From positions 39,664 to 103,663 of the forward strand of contig JAMIFV010000005.1 of NCBI GenBank assembly GCA_035906055.1: a stretch of DNA of 64,000 nucleotides, written 5' to 3'. The stretch comes from JAMIFV01 sp035906055. Lineage in GTDB: Bacteria > Pseudomonadota > Alphaproteobacteria > Rickettsiales > JABCZZ01. This document shows positions 27,469-36,751 of the stretch, one piece after another. The notes below the pieces were generated by a model that was not told where the DNA came from, did no database searches, and saw only the letters and a list, made by a program, of their open reading frames with translations. The translations under genes and the position numbers were made by a program. Position 1 is the stretch's first letter. Every line of letters begins with the position of its first letter.

Positions 27469-28483
27469 TGTTCACCTCGGTTATGCGAAACGTGCCGCCA
27501 TAGCGGTAGGTGATGCCAAACCACGGATGCACCACATCCATCCACATGCGGAAGGATTCATCGTCGATGGGTTCTTCCCATGCATCGCCGCTGCCGAGGA
27601 ACCATCCTAAAGGAACCGGTATGCGCAGGCCAAATACCCGCCATACATAGCCCAGATGCTGAAGCCGCACGCGGTTTCCTTCCCATGAATAACGGGCGCG
27701 CCATCCCAAACCAAAGCGCATGACATCCGTTACCTCGCCATTATCGGAGCGTTGCAGGTAAGAGCGGAAGCGATATGGCGCATGGCCGGGAAAACGAAAC
27801 AGGCGGTCAAAATAGAAGCGATCCGTGCCGAGCGGAGATACGAGGCGCACCGTCACCGGCACATTGCTGCCGCTATAAGGCACCAGTGCACCACATAGAC
27901 GCATGAAAGGTGAAAGCAGGCGTGCAAGCCATGAACGCTCGATCGTCATCTCGCCCTCGGCTATCACCACATCACCACTGGCAGCATTCACAGCATAATG
28001 TTTTTGCATGACGGGCGGCAACTGATCCCACGCTTGCCCGAAGATCGATTTGAAGAAAGGCTCTTTGGGTGGAGTATGCAGGTTGCGGATCTGGTCTACG
28101 CCTTTGAGCCGTAGCAACGCATTGCGGACGCTGCGGATAGTCGGGTAACAGAAACGCGAAAATGTTCTGGAACGAAAGAGCAGGGCGTTCATGCGATTGA
28201 ACCAGCCGACCGGACTGCCCAGCAGCCCCATAATCAGCATCACGTCGCCGCCGTGATAATAAGTGCCTGCGAATTTGATGACGGAACCTTCATCGAGGCT
28301 CAGGCCGCGCGCATTGATCTCTGCAATAACAGGGTGACGCGGTTCCTCCCTCGCATTGATCAGGTGCAGCGTGCCCACAGCCTCGCGAATGCGCAACGCC
28401 CGTGCCGCCGTGCGGCATAACGGGCATTCGCCGTCATAAACGTACCAGACATCTCCTTTGGCGTTGGCTGGTGGCTTTATCAT
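27461..28483 (-). CDS. DUF393 (DCC) - DUF4166 fusion protein
   Basis: A 340-residue protein. Residues 12-130 form a DCC-type thioredoxin-like domain (VWYVYDGECPLCRTAARAL with the DxxCxxC pair). Residues about 150-340 match DUF4166 (VMQKHYAVNAASGDVVIAEG, PFMRLCGALVPYSG, NVPVTVRLVSP, WMDVVHPWFGITYRYGG). DUF4166 usually accompanies or is fused to saccharopine dehydrogenase-like reductases, as with the neighbour here; function unknown, possibly a redox modification. The start at 28483 is preceded by an in-frame region without a good ribosome site. Confidence 0.8.
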   Translation of the reverse strand: MIKPPANAKGDVWYVYDGECPLCRTAARALRIREAVGTLHLINAREEPRHPVIAEINARGLSLDEGSVIKFAGTYYHGGDVMLIMGLLGSPVGWFNRMNALLFRSRTFSRFCYPTIRSVRNALLRLKGVDQIRNLHTPPKEPFFKSIFGQAWDQLPPVMQKHYAVNAASGDVVIAEGEMTIERSWLARLLSPFMRLCGALVPYSGSNVPVTVRLVSPLGTDRFYFDRLFRFPGHAPYRFRSYLQRSDNGEVTDVMRFGLGWRARYSWEGNRVRLQHLGYVWRVFGLRIPVPLGWFLGSGDAWEEPIDDESFRMWMDVVHPWFGITYRYGGTFRITEVNIG

Positions 28484-28546
28484 AGCAGTTCCCTGTGTAT
28501 GTAAGGATGTTATAGTTGCACAGCGAACCAACTGCCAGAGGATTAC

Positions 28547-29011
28547 ATGGAATACCTGCTAGTGAAATGGGTGCATATCGTCAGTTCCACCATATTGTTT
28601 GGCACTGGCATCGGCAGCGCCTTTTTCATGTTCATGGCGAACCGGCGCAAAGATATGGCGGGCATGTATTTTGCCGTGCGGCATGTGGTTATCTCTGACT
28701 GGTTGTTCATTACGCCCGCAGTGATCATTCAGCTTGTCACGGGGCTGTATCTCATGCATCTGGGCGGCTATGGCCTTTCAGATAGTTGGATAATGTGGGG
28801 TCTTGTTTTGTATTTCTTTGCCGGAGCCTGCTGGCTGCCGGTGGTATGGATGCAGATACGCATGCGCGATATGCTCAAAGCTGCTCTGGAAACGGGAGCA
28901 GCGCTTGACCCACGCTACTGGATCTTTGACCGTTGGTGGATAATGCTGGGTTCGCTCGCATTTCCCGCGATAGTACTCGTGTTCTGGCTGATGGTGTCAA
29001 AGCCTGGCTGA
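28547..29011 (+). CDS. DUF2269 integral membrane protein
   Basis: A 154-residue protein with four membrane helices (about 5-27, 48-70, 80-100, 128-150). The N-terminal LVKWVHIVSSTILFGTGIGSAFFMF is characteristic of DUF2269 and places a histidine in the first helix. Function not established. It is divergent from the DUF393-DUF4166 gene (63 bp spacer) and convergent with the HIT gene. Confidence 0.85.
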   Translation: MEYLLVKWVHIVSSTILFGTGIGSAFFMFMANRRKDMAGMYFAVRHVVISDWLFITPAVIIQLVTGLYLMHLGGYGLSDSWIMWGLVLYFFAGACWLPVVWMQIRMRDMLKAALETGAALDPRYWIFDRWWIMLGSLAFPAIVLVFWLMVSKPG

Positions 29012-29021
29012 CCAGTGTTTT

Positions 29022-29417
29022 TTAAGGCATCAGCAACGCAGCAAGTTTATGTATCAGCGCGGGCGGCTGGCCATACAGCTCACGTTTGCCGCCCCATACG
29101 GGGTTGGGCCATGCGGCGTCCGTAGTAAAGCGCGCGATCACATGCACATGCAGTTGCGCCACCTGGTTGCCCAGCGCCGCTACATTGATCTTGTGCGGCG
29201 ACACGGCAAGTTGCAGCGCGTCGCACGCTTTGGCGATGTTGTCCATCAGATGGTGGCGTTCAGCGAGGTTGAGGTCGGTCAGTTCACGTGCGCCCGCAAT
29301 GCGCGGCACAAGTATAAGCCATGGGAAGAGGCGGTTATTCATCAGGAGGAAAGAGCAGAGCGATCCCTCATAAACGGGGAACGTATCGGCAGCGAGCCGT
29401 TCATCTAAAGCCCACAT
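29022..29417 (-). CDS. HIT-family protein
   Basis: A 131-residue histidine-triad protein. The active-site stretch reads GNQVAQLHVHVIARF, a common bacterial variant in which the first triad histidine is Gln. FLLMNNRLFPWLILVPR and LMDNIAKACDAL are family hallmarks, and FTTDAAWPNPVWG follows the triad as usual in proteobacteria. HIT proteins hydrolyse or transfer nucleotides; the substrate here is unknown. It lies 9 bp downstream of popZ on the same strand. Confidence 0.9.
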   Translation of the reverse strand: MWALDERLAADTFPVYEGSLCSFLLMNNRLFPWLILVPRIAGARELTDLNLAERHHLMDNIAKACDALQLAVSPHKINVAALGNQVAQLHVHVIARFTTDAAWPNPVWGGKRELYGQPPALIHKLAALLMP

Positions 29418-29426
29418 TGGCTAAAC

Positions 29427-29936
29427 CTAATCCTGACGGAAGGTGATGATGCGTTTTACTTCTTTTTCGACGATCTTCTGCACGATCAGGGGCAGGTTTT
29501 CGTCCAGCCAGCCTTTGAGCATGGGGCGAAGCGCTTCCAGCAGCAGGTCTTCCACCGTATTGCCGTTGCGCAACTCCGGCGAGGACACGCGCGGAACGGA
29601 GAGGTCTTTTTGCGTATTGTCCACGATCGGCTTGAGCGCTGCCGCCGCTGCGGTTGCGGCTTCGTCGGATACGAGGCCGTCGGTTGAGGGCGCTGCCGGA
29701 GTTTCCATAGGCTTCTTGCTCGCTGTTTTGGGAGCGGGTGCGGCTGTGGGCGGAGGGGCAGGCGGCGCAACCGGTGCCGCTTCCGCTTCTTCCTTGAACT
29801 GCGAGAGGTCGAGCACGTCCGCTTCCGCCGCGGGTTTCTTTTCCCCGGCAGGTTCGTCTTCTATGATGCGCTTGATAGACTGGAGAATGTCCTCCATCGA
29901 TTCCGATGACGCGCCCGATGCAGCTGGTTCAGCCAT
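29427..29936 (-). CDS. popZ: Polar organizing protein PopZ (DUF2497)
   Basis: PopZ self-assembles at the cell pole and anchors the chromosome origin region and cell-cycle regulators in alphaproteobacteria. The 169 residues show its three parts: an N-terminal interaction helix (SSESMEDILQSIKRIIEDE), a disordered Pro/Ala/Glu-rich linker (about 40-110) and the C-terminal oligomerisation helices (TVEDLLLEALRPMLKGWLDE, NLPLIVQKIVEKEVKRI). In relatives valS is usually next to it; here a HIT gene is. Confidence 0.92.
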   Translation of the reverse strand: MAEPAASGASSESMEDILQSIKRIIEDEPAGEKKPAAEADVLDLSQFKEEAEAAPVAPPAPPPTAAPAPKTASKKPMETPAAPSTDGLVSDEAATAAAAALKPIVDNTQKDLSVPRVSSPELRNGNTVEDLLLEALRPMLKGWLDENLPLIVQKIVEKEVKRIITFRQD

Positions 29937-30062
29937 AATCTCCCTGTTAGTAACAATAGTTCATCTGTCTAGTGTGCAGACTTGCCGCTAGTATAATAAG
30001 TGACAAAAATTAAAAACCAAACAATTTGTTAGGGTTGCTACAGGGTTATGCTGGCACTGTGA

Positions 30063-30749
30063 TTAAAAAACAAACCCTTGCGGCTTATTGAATTCCTCCA
30101 GCGGGGCTACGCTGGCGTTGCTGGTGGCGCTGCGGTAGAGGGTATTGTTGATTTTCCTGTATTCCACAAGGCTTCCAAGGCCAAGCACACCCACGGCTTT
30201 GCGGGCATTGGACTCAAAAGTCACGATCCTGCCGCCTTCCTTCAGTTGGTCGGCCAGCATTTGCGGGATGAACTCCACCGCGCCCTGAATGAGGATCACG
30301 TCGAAGGGGCTGCGCGGCTGCACGCCCTCGGTGAGCGGCACTTCAAATAATGCCACGTTGGCGAGGCCCTTGAGGTTTTCCCGGGCCTGCCTGGCCAGTT
30401 CCGGGTTCGATTCCACCGCCACCACGCTCAGCGCCATGTGCGAAAGCACGGCGGCGGAATAACCGCTGGCGCAGCCTACATCGAGTACGGTGTCCTGCCT
30501 GCTGATGCCGGACTGGTCCAGAAGCCTTGCAAAGGCAAGGGGTTCCATGAGGAAGCGGCCATGGCCAAGGGGAATCTCTTCATCCACATAGGCCACACCC
30601 TTCAGGGATACGGGCACAAACGCTTCGCGCGAGACGGCCATCAGGGCGTCCGCGATGCTCTGCTTAAGGACATTGCCAGTAAAAATCTGGCTTTTCAGCA
30701 TGTTTTGGCGAACTGCCGAAGAAAAGGACGGGGAAGATGAGCCGCTCAT
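30063..30749 (-). CDS. Protein-L-isoaspartate O-methyltransferase-like protein
   Basis: A 228-residue Pcm-family methyltransferase starting at ATG 30749; the frame upstream runs into the tRNA-Cys gene and is not coding. SAM-binding motif I is VLDVGCASGYSAAVL, with VVAVESNPELARQARENL as motif II and DVILIQGAVEFIP further on. It begins RQNMLKSQIFTGNVLKQSI, as alphaproteobacterial Pcm paralogs near tolC and popZ do. No tolC is present here. Activity on isoaspartate is not certain for this subgroup. Confidence 0.85.
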   Translation of the reverse strand: MSGSSSPSFSSAVRQNMLKSQIFTGNVLKQSIADALMAVSREAFVPVSLKGVAYVDEEIPLGHGRFLMEPLAFARLLDQSGISRQDTVLDVGCASGYSAAVLSHMALSVVAVESNPELARQARENLKGLANVALFEVPLTEGVQPRSPFDVILIQGAVEFIPQMLADQLKEGGRIVTFESNARKAVGVLGLGSLVEYRKINNTLYRSATSNASVAPLEEFNKPQGFVF

Positions 30750-30862
30750 GGAACCTGCCTGATCAAAATAAATAGCATCTATGCCGTGTAATATAAGTAT
30801 GCCCGCAAAATTGCAATGCACAACTTGACCCAATACAGCGGGGGCGTTATAGCGGGTGGCAT

Positions 30863-30937
30863 GGCTGGGTAGCAAAGTGGTAATGCGCGGGTCTGCAAAA
30901 CCTGTATGCGGCGGTTCGATTCCGCCCCCGGCCTCCA
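30863..30937 (+). tRNA. tRNA-Cys (GCA), island integration site
   Basis: Acceptor GGCTGGG pairs with CCCGGCC (one G-U), anticodon stem CGGGT/ACCTG closes the loop CTGCAAA with anticodon GCA, the T-arm is GGCGGTTCGATTCCGCC, and TCCA ends the molecule. The last 14 bases (GCCCCCGGCCTCCA) recur at 52095-52108, so the tRNA 3' end is the attachment core of the island. Confidence 0.95.
30924..30937 (+). other. attL core
   Basis: GCCCCCGGCCTCCA, the 3' end of tRNA-Cys, identical to attR at 52095-52108. Confidence 0.85.
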
Positions 30938-31061
30938 AAACTTCAGTCGCCTCCGTTCATCCCTGTTCGTATGTGTTCGTATAAGCCTTTGTTTTGACAA
31001 AGATTATTACGCGCATATATTCGTAACAATCCGCCACTAATTTTGCTCAGCCGTACAAGTA

Positions 31062-31102
31062 TGGGGGCATTATTGGGGGCATCAGGAAAGGACTGGGGGC
31101 AT
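31062..31102 (+). promoter_or_regulatory. Integrase arm-like repeats, left end
   Basis: TGGGGGCAT occurs three times, at 31062, 31074 and 31094, directly before the integrase start. The first two are 12 bp apart, the same spacing as the pair at the right end. Probable integrase arm-binding sites that may also autoregulate the gene. Confidence 0.6.
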
Positions 31103-31104
31103 CT

Positions 31105-32346
31105 ATGACGCTAAACAAGGGTGATTGCAGAGACGCGGAGCCGAAAGACAAGGCCTATAAGCTGAGCGACGGCGGAGGCTTGTATCTTGAAGTCGTGCCG
31201 AACGGCGGAAAGTATTGGCGAATGAAATACCGCTTTAACCGTAAAGAGAAGCGCCTTTCTTTTGGCGTCTATCCCATCGTGGAACTGGAAGATGCCCGCG
31301 ACATGCGCCACCAGGCGAAGAAGCTGCTAAGCCAAGGCATCGACCCTAGCAAGGTAAAGCAGGAGAATGAAACCAAGCGTATGCGTGAGGCGCAGAATAC
31401 TTTTAAGGCGGTTGCGCTGGAGTGGCATGAGAACCGCAAAGATACTTGGAGCGAAGATTATGCCAGCAACACACTACGCCGCATGGAGGCAGATGTTTTT
31501 CCGTACATAGGAACCATGCCTATTGCTACCATTACCGCCCCGGACGTGCTTGATGCACTGAGGAAGATCGAAAAGCGCGGCTCGTTTGATATTGCAGGCC
31601 GCACGCGGCAGATATGCGGCCAGGTATTCCGCTATGGCATCCAGACCGGCAGGTGCGACCGTGATATTGCAGTTGATCTGAGAGGGGCTCTAAAAACACG
31701 CAAGACAAAGCATTTTGCCGCTATTGACGTTAAAGAGATACCGGAACTGCTGGAAGCATTGGAACGTAACGATGCCAGGCTCTACGCCAGGACACGCCGT
31801 GCTATCAAATTATCAATGCTGGTATTCACCAGGCCGGGGGAAATACGCCAGGCCGAGTGGAAAGAAATCAACTTTGAGGAAAAGCAGTGGATCATTCCCG
31901 CCGAGCGTATGAAGATGCGACGTCCGTTGATTGTGCCGCTCTCCAGCCAGGCGATTCAGATTTTACGGGAGCAGCAGGAGGAGACGGGGCACATCAATAC
32001 TCCCTTTGTCTTTCCTGGCCAGCACAGTCCCCGAAAGCCGATGTGTGATGCCGCCGTGCGGGTCGCACTACACAAGCTGGGCTTCAAGGGCCGCATGACG
32101 GCTCACGGCTTCCGTGCTCTCGCCCGCACCGGCATACGGGAGAAGCTCAATTACGATCCCGATGTGATCGAATGCCAGTTGGCGCACAAAGCAGCCGGGC
32201 CGCTGGGTGAAGCCTACAATCGCGCACAGTTTGTCGAGAAGCGACGTGTTATGATGCAGGAATGGGCGGATTACATTGATTCCGTCATGGAAGCGCGCAA
32301 ACAACACCCGCAACGCTCGGTAAGTGAGGTAAAAAATGCTGCTTGA
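31105..32346 (+). CDS. int: P4-type tyrosine integrase
   Basis: A 413-residue site-specific recombinase that inserts and excises the island at tRNA-Cys. The N-terminal arm-binding domain (DUF4102-like: LSDGGGLYLEVVPNGGKYWR, KEKRLSFGVYPIVELEDARD) is followed by a core-binding domain and the catalytic domain with Arg near residue 246 (FTRPGEIRQAEW), the HxxR box in TAHGFRALART and the nucleophilic Tyr near 370 (GEAYNRAQF). It starts just inside attL and overlaps the next gene by 11 bp. Confidence 0.95.
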   Translation: MTLNKGDCRDAEPKDKAYKLSDGGGLYLEVVPNGGKYWRMKYRFNRKEKRLSFGVYPIVELEDARDMRHQAKKLLSQGIDPSKVKQENETKRMREAQNTFKAVALEWHENRKDTWSEDYASNTLRRMEADVFPYIGTMPIATITAPDVLDALRKIEKRGSFDIAGRTRQICGQVFRYGIQTGRCDRDIAVDLRGALKTRKTKHFAAIDVKEIPELLEALERNDARLYARTRRAIKLSMLVFTRPGEIRQAEWKEINFEEKQWIIPAERMKMRRPLIVPLSSQAIQILREQQEETGHINTPFVFPGQHSPRKPMCDAAVRVALHKLGFKGRMTAHGFRALARTGIREKLNYDPDVIECQLAHKAAGPLGEAYNRAQFVEKRRVMMQEWADYIDSVMEARKQHPQRSVSEVKNAA

Positions 32347-32881
32347 TAAGCGAAAGCGCGGAATTGAGAAAAAGATTGTGGAGCAGTCATCGGAGATGAT
32401 GGAAGCATTTCTCCATCCAGACGCAAAGAAACACAAATCGCCACAATGGAAGGATCAGTTCAAGAAGCAGGCTATGCTGCTACTGTGGGAGTGTTACTTC
32501 GAGGAAATCCCTCCTCCCATAGAGCTTGTCATGCTCAGCAGCTGCATTCTTGGCAAGCGGCATGACTGGTCTACCGCTAAGTTTGCCGTAGTGAGCTATC
32601 TTGCCTTAACATGCCCGCCTTCAAAAGCCGTCAAAGATTTACCATCAGGCGTAAAGTCCGAAGTCAGCCGCATCATCAAACGGCATGGCGGGCTGCAAAA
32701 GAAGCCGCGCCAGCTGGATTCATTCGTAGGCAGCGAAGAACACGACTATCGCCGCATCTTCGACAAATGGATCAAGGATGAAATTTTCATCCGCCTTTGG
32801 CAGAAGAAATACGTTCAATATCAGAACCGACCGTACAATGCTGAGGCAATTGAAATCGCAAAAATGGCGCTGGAAGAGTAA
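32336..32881 (+). CDS. Hypothetical island protein
   Basis: A 181-residue soluble, basic protein overlapping the integrase end. No family recognised. Sequence features are a charged N-terminal helix (KRKRGIEKKIVEQSSEMMEA), a hydrophobic middle (LVMLSSCILG, AVVSYLALTCPP), and SEVSRIIKRHGG, a plausible DNA- or protein-binding helix. Its overlap with int suggests a role in element maintenance or its control, but this is inference from position. Confidence 0.6.
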   Translation: MLLDKRKRGIEKKIVEQSSEMMEAFLHPDAKKHKSPQWKDQFKKQAMLLLWECYFEEIPPPIELVMLSSCILGKRHDWSTAKFAVVSYLALTCPPSKAVKDLPSGVKSEVSRIIKRHGGLQKKPRQLDSFVGSEEHDYRRIFDKWIKDEIFIRLWQKKYVQYQNRPYNAEAIEIAKMALEE

Positions 32882-33002
32882 ATTTTTATAAACGTAAAAT
32901 ATCGCGTTTTTTCCCCATTAGCGCCCACATTCTTTTCTATTTACCCTGATTCGTACATGGACTGCACCGTTCATGCTTATTGCCAGAATCAGGAGAAAAG
33001 AT

Positions 33003-33230
33003 ATGACGACGTATCATGATAAGCCATTATATTCTATTCCCGAAATCATCGAAATGGTCGGGATCGGACGCACGCGGCTGTATCAGGAGTTGAACAGTGA
33101 GCGGTTGAAAGCGGTTAAGATCGGTAAACGCACCTGTGTCACTAAAGCCAGCCTGGAAACATGGCTTTCAAAACTGGATGGATACCTCCCTGAGAAGCAG
33201 AGGGGGAAAGCTAATGTATGCAGCAAGTAA
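33003..33230 (+). CDS. Excisionase-type helix-turn-helix protein (AlpA/MerR-like)
   Basis: A 75-residue DNA-binding protein starting at ATG 33003 behind a CAGGAG ribosome site. YSIPEIIEMVGIGRTRLYQEL is a winged helix-turn-helix as in AlpA and excisionase-family proteins, followed by KAVKIGKRTCVTKASLETWL, the usual wing and recognition end. It probably acts as a directionality factor or regulator of int. Its last 17 bp overlap the start of the primase gene. Confidence 0.85.
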   Translation: MTTYHDKPLYSIPEIIEMVGIGRTRLYQELNSERLKAVKIGKRTCVTKASLETWLSKLDGYLPEKQRGKANVCSK

Positions 33231-35727
33231 CGCCAATAGTTTAGTCGAGATCAATGACCACCCTAATCTACCAATATGGGCAGAGAAAATCGATGAAACC
33301 GACATAACCGGCATCTCAAATAAGGATTTTCTTGAAGTCACCTTTGGTGTGATAGATCAGCATGCTCAGCCCATGGTCGTAAGTTTTCTGGAATCTCCCG
33401 CCAGTTGCGATCAACGCGCATGGCATGGATTAGCTAGAAAGCACGCTGAGGCGACGGATTACCTGTTCGACGGTGGCAACAACTATTTCAGCTTGTCCGT
33501 ATTTTCCCCAGACGAAAGCGGTTTCTACGCCCGTAAAAAAAACCGCTTTTATGAACAACGTGCAATCATGCTTGATGATGTAGGAACAAAAGTCCCGCTG
33601 GAACGGTTGATTGTTGAGCCAACCGCATTGATCCAAACATCGGAAGGAAACTATCAGGCGGTCTATCTCCTGTCGGAACCGATCCAAAATGCAGAAGATG
33701 CGGATGCATTGATGAAGGCTTTTATCGGAGCTGCTTTATGTGATCCTGGATCCGATGGCCCTACGGCTCGTCTTGCCCGCCTGCCGCGCGGTATCAACGC
33801 AAAATACACTCCGGCCTTTGTCTGCCGTCTGCGGCATTGGAATCCTAGCAAGCGCTACAGCCGGGAAGAACTGATTGCAGGTTTCGGTATAAGAGATTTT
33901 CTTTCGGTTCAAAAACCGGAGAAAGCCAAAAAAGAAAAGAAGCCACGTCCCGAAACAGGCGATCCAATCTATTTCCCGACAGATGACGAAAATCCTGTCG
34001 TCGTTGCTCTGAAAAACAAAGGCTTATATAAAACCCCTTTGGGCAGTGGAAAAATCGACATTACATGTCCCTGGGTACATGACCACACAGATGCTGCTAA
34101 TCAGGGAACGACTTATTTTGAACCGGACGATAATTATCCTATTGGCGGATTCAACTGTTTTCACGCGCATTGCAAACACAGAAGTATCAAAAACCTGCTT
34201 GAATATCTTGAAGTAAGCCCGCGTCATGCTCGCGGAAAAGCACAAATCTACGTCAATCCGGGCGAGATGGGGCACATTCTTGATGCCGCTGAGCGCGAAC
34301 TGGCAAAATCCGGGCATCATTATCAGCGCGGCGGCATGATTTCCATCGTATCGACAACGCCGGAAACCAACCATACGTCAATCATTCCGATTAAATCATC
34401 GAATGTACGGGTCGCCCTTTCCAATGCCGCCCTTTGGTATAGATACAGCTCAACCGCTGAAGACTATGTACAAATCGACCCTCCGGCAGAATATGCAAAA
34501 ACTCTGTTTGATGCACCAGAATATCGCTATCTTCCAGTCCTTCGCGGGTTGGCACGGCAGCCGTATTTGCGCAGTGATGGGTCGTTGATGACAATGCCAG
34601 GATATGATCCACTAACGGGGATGTTTGGCGTTTTTGCCATGCAGGATTTTAATGTTCTTGAGAACCCGTCGCTAGATGATATGCGGAATGCTCTCCAACT
34701 TATTGAATCTCTGCTGGAGGAGTGCCCGTTCAAAAGTCCCATCGACAAAGCGGCAGCCATGTGTGCAATACTGACGGCTTCAATTCGTTCCAGTTTACCA
34801 CTGGCTCCCATGTTTCACATCAGGGCACCGCAGGTAGGATCGGGGAAATCCTTCCTGTGTCGCCTGATTGCTGCTTTCGCTTCCGCCCGTTTGGGTACGC
34901 CTACGACATTTCCACAGGAGGATGAGGAATGCAGAAAACTCCTGTTAGCCGAGCTTTTGACGGCACCTGCAGTCATTGAATTTGACAATTTGACGACCGA
35001 TCTTGTGGCGCATAAGAGTCTGTGCGTCGCGTTGACCTCTGAATATATGACGGATCGCATCCTTGGCGTGTCGAAGACGGCTTCCGTCAGTACACGGACG
35101 TTGTTTCTTTCCAGCGGTAATAATGTCGCCCCTGTCCAGGATATGGTGCGCAGGTGTATCACCATCGACCTCGATCCCGCCTGTGAGACGCCTGCCGCTA
35201 AGACGTACAAAAATCCCCGACTAATCGAGATGGTACTGGCAGAACGTGGAAAATACGTCTCTGCCGCCTTGACCATCATCAGGGGCTGGATCGTCGCTGG
35301 ACGGCCAAAGCAGGCATGCAAGGCGCTTTCAACCTTTAATGATTGGGTGGATCATTGCGTACAGCCACTGCTGAACTTTGGTTATGCCAATCCCATGCTT
35401 TCAGCGTTTGATGCCATGAATGCCGACCCGGATCGAGAGGCTATTGCCAGGCTGATGAATGTCTGGAAAGATTGTTTTGAGAAAGCACCAGGCATGGTGC
35501 GCGACCTAGTAGGCCACGCTCATAGTAACATAGAGTTGGCAGAAATTCTTGAAGACATCGCACCGGACAGAAAAGGCGGATTTAACAACAAGAGCCTCGG
35601 TCGATGGCTCAAGCGCCATGCTGGGCGGGTTGTTAATGGATACCGCTTCGTTCCTGCTGATGGGTCGAGAAATGCCAGCGCGTGGAAGCTGGAATCGGTT
35701 CCATCGGTTTTATCGGTTTCCAACTAG
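33214..35727 (+). CDS. Primase-like / ATPase protein of the mobile element
   Basis: An 837-residue two-part replication protein. Residues about 25-230 resemble a RepB-type archaeo-eukaryotic primase domain (SCDQRAWHGLARKHAEATDY, YEQRAIMLDDVG, ARLARLPRGINAKY). After a charged linker and a Cys/His region (FNCFHAHCKHRSI) comes an ATPase part with Walker A PQVGSGKSFLCR near residue 545 and an IEFDNLTTD acidic segment. Such proteins serve integrative elements and phages in autonomous replication. The start MYAASNANS (33214) overlaps the HTH gene. It is convergent with the next gene (4-bp overlap). Confidence 0.75.
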   Translation: MYAASNANSLVEINDHPNLPIWAEKIDETDITGISNKDFLEVTFGVIDQHAQPMVVSFLESPASCDQRAWHGLARKHAEATDYLFDGGNNYFSLSVFSPDESGFYARKKNRFYEQRAIMLDDVGTKVPLERLIVEPTALIQTSEGNYQAVYLLSEPIQNAEDADALMKAFIGAALCDPGSDGPTARLARLPRGINAKYTPAFVCRLRHWNPSKRYSREELIAGFGIRDFLSVQKPEKAKKEKKPRPETGDPIYFPTDDENPVVVALKNKGLYKTPLGSGKIDITCPWVHDHTDAANQGTTYFEPDDNYPIGGFNCFHAHCKHRSIKNLLEYLEVSPRHARGKAQIYVNPGEMGHILDAAERELAKSGHHYQRGGMISIVSTTPETNHTSIIPIKSSNVRVALSNAALWYRYSSTAEDYVQIDPPAEYAKTLFDAPEYRYLPVLRGLARQPYLRSDGSLMTMPGYDPLTGMFGVFAMQDFNVLENPSLDDMRNALQLIESLLEECPFKSPIDKAAAMCAILTASIRSSLPLAPMFHIRAPQVGSGKSFLCRLIAAFASARLGTPTTFPQEDEECRKLLLAELLTAPAVIEFDNLTTDLVAHKSLCVALTSEYMTDRILGVSKTASVSTRTLFLSSGNNVAPVQDMVRRCITIDLDPACETPAAKTYKNPRLIEMVLAERGKYVSAALTIIRGWIVAGRPKQACKALSTFNDWVDHCVQPLLNFGYANPMLSAFDAMNADPDREAIARLMNVWKDCFEKAPGMVRDLVGHAHSNIELAEILEDIAPDRKGGFNNKSLGRWLKRHAGRVVNGYRFVPADGSRNASAWKLESVPSVLSVSN

Positions 35728-36467
35728 CCGCTCAGCCGAAAGTTTTGAAGACCAGTAACCATAAGAGCGATACCAAATGCACACAGAAAAATTAGCAATA
35801 TTCGTATGATAAAAACAAAGACGTTTTTCATACACACGTCGTGCAGCTTTTGACTGTTAACGAATATATATCCTATGGAGAAAAGCAATCCGAGTATTAT
35901 CGCCATGCTCGGCATTTCTTTATAAAATGCTATGCCACTATACACACCGATGACGGCAAAAATTAGAACAGAGGCAGCGCAGATCGTATTCAGCGTACCT
36001 TCTAAGGAAATCCTTTGCAGATAGTGCTGCCACTTTAGCGGGTACGCTTTTTTAGCGTAGGATTGCAGAAAATCTATAACTCGCTTTTCGTGATCCTTGT
36101 CATACCTATCCAAGGCAAGAAAACAAATGCCAACATAAACCTGCGATTTTGTTCTGAGATTGTGTATCTCTTTTTCGAGCCAGGATAACCATTCCTTGAC
36201 GTTTTCCTGAACGGGTTTGTTGGGGAGCAAGTATCGCTTGCGCCAATACGCTGCCATTTGGTCATGAAAATCCTGCAAAACTCTATGATCGAACGAGTGC
36301 AAATTTTTCAATGCAGCTACAATCTCATTTTCGGGATCGGCTTCAAACCGCGCTAGATAGTGTTTGCGGCAGCCCCCCAAAATAATACCCATTGCCTTGC
36401 CGTATTGGTCGTGCTGTGCCCACTGAAAATCTGTTTTATCGCCATCGAACCGCTCGGATACGATCAT
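35724..36467 (-). CDS. Hypothetical membrane protein with cytoplasmic N-terminal domain
   Basis: A 247-residue protein. The first 150 residues are soluble and helical (FQWAQHDQYGKAMGIILGG, RKRYLLPNKPVQENVKEWL, FLALDRYDKDHEKRVIDF). Three hydrophobic helices follow at about 157-177, 182-201 and 215-240. The layout recalls SLATT-type or other effector-like membrane proteins of defence regions, but no motif proves this. It starts within the stop of the lipoprotein gene (ATGA) and so shares that gene's structured leader. Function unknown. Confidence 0.6.
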   Translation of the reverse strand: MIVSERFDGDKTDFQWAQHDQYGKAMGIILGGCRKHYLARFEADPENEIVAALKNLHSFDHRVLQDFHDQMAAYWRKRYLLPNKPVQENVKEWLSWLEKEIHNLRTKSQVYVGICFLALDRYDKDHEKRVIDFLQSYAKKAYPLKWQHYLQRISLEGTLNTICAASVLIFAVIGVYSGIAFYKEMPSMAIILGLLFSIGYIFVNSQKLHDVCMKNVFVFIIRILLIFLCAFGIALMVTGLQNFRLSG

Positions 36468-36751
36468 AGAGGATCACCGACGCGGCCATAGATAGCGAGT
36501 TTGCCGGATTGGAAACAGGCATAATAACGGTCGGAATAATCTCCTGGGCGACGATTCCAGAAGTCACGCCACATGCTGTAGTAGTAGCAATCGGCGTGGC
36601 CTTTAATGGCGGCAGAGCTGTCAGGTTCACCCATAATATCGCGTACCTGGTCACGGGTCATGCCGAGCTCCAACTGATTGGTTGTCGATCTGGGATTGGC
36701 GCAGGCCGCGAGTAGTAGAAGTGTAAAGCTGATGATGACGGTTCTTTTCAT
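36464..36751 (-). CDS. Small lipoprotein, BamE/SmpA-like
   Basis: A 95-residue protein with a lipoprotein signal (MKRTVIISFTLLLLAACANP, lipobox LAAC). The mature part begins LELGMTRDQVRDIMGEPDS, the hallmark of the BamE/SmpA/OmlA fold, and ends in a Tyr/Trp-rich beta region (CYYYSMWRDFWNRRPGDYSD). The ATG at 36751 has a GGGGGGAG ribosome site. A long structured leader precedes it, matched by a leader of the same design before the outer-membrane barrel gene at 51459. The next gene is coupled. Confidence 0.78.
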   Translation of the reverse strand: MKRTVIISFTLLLLAACANPRSTTNQLELGMTRDQVRDIMGEPDSSAAIKGHADCYYYSMWRDFWNRRPGDYSDRYYACFQSGKLAIYGRVGDPL

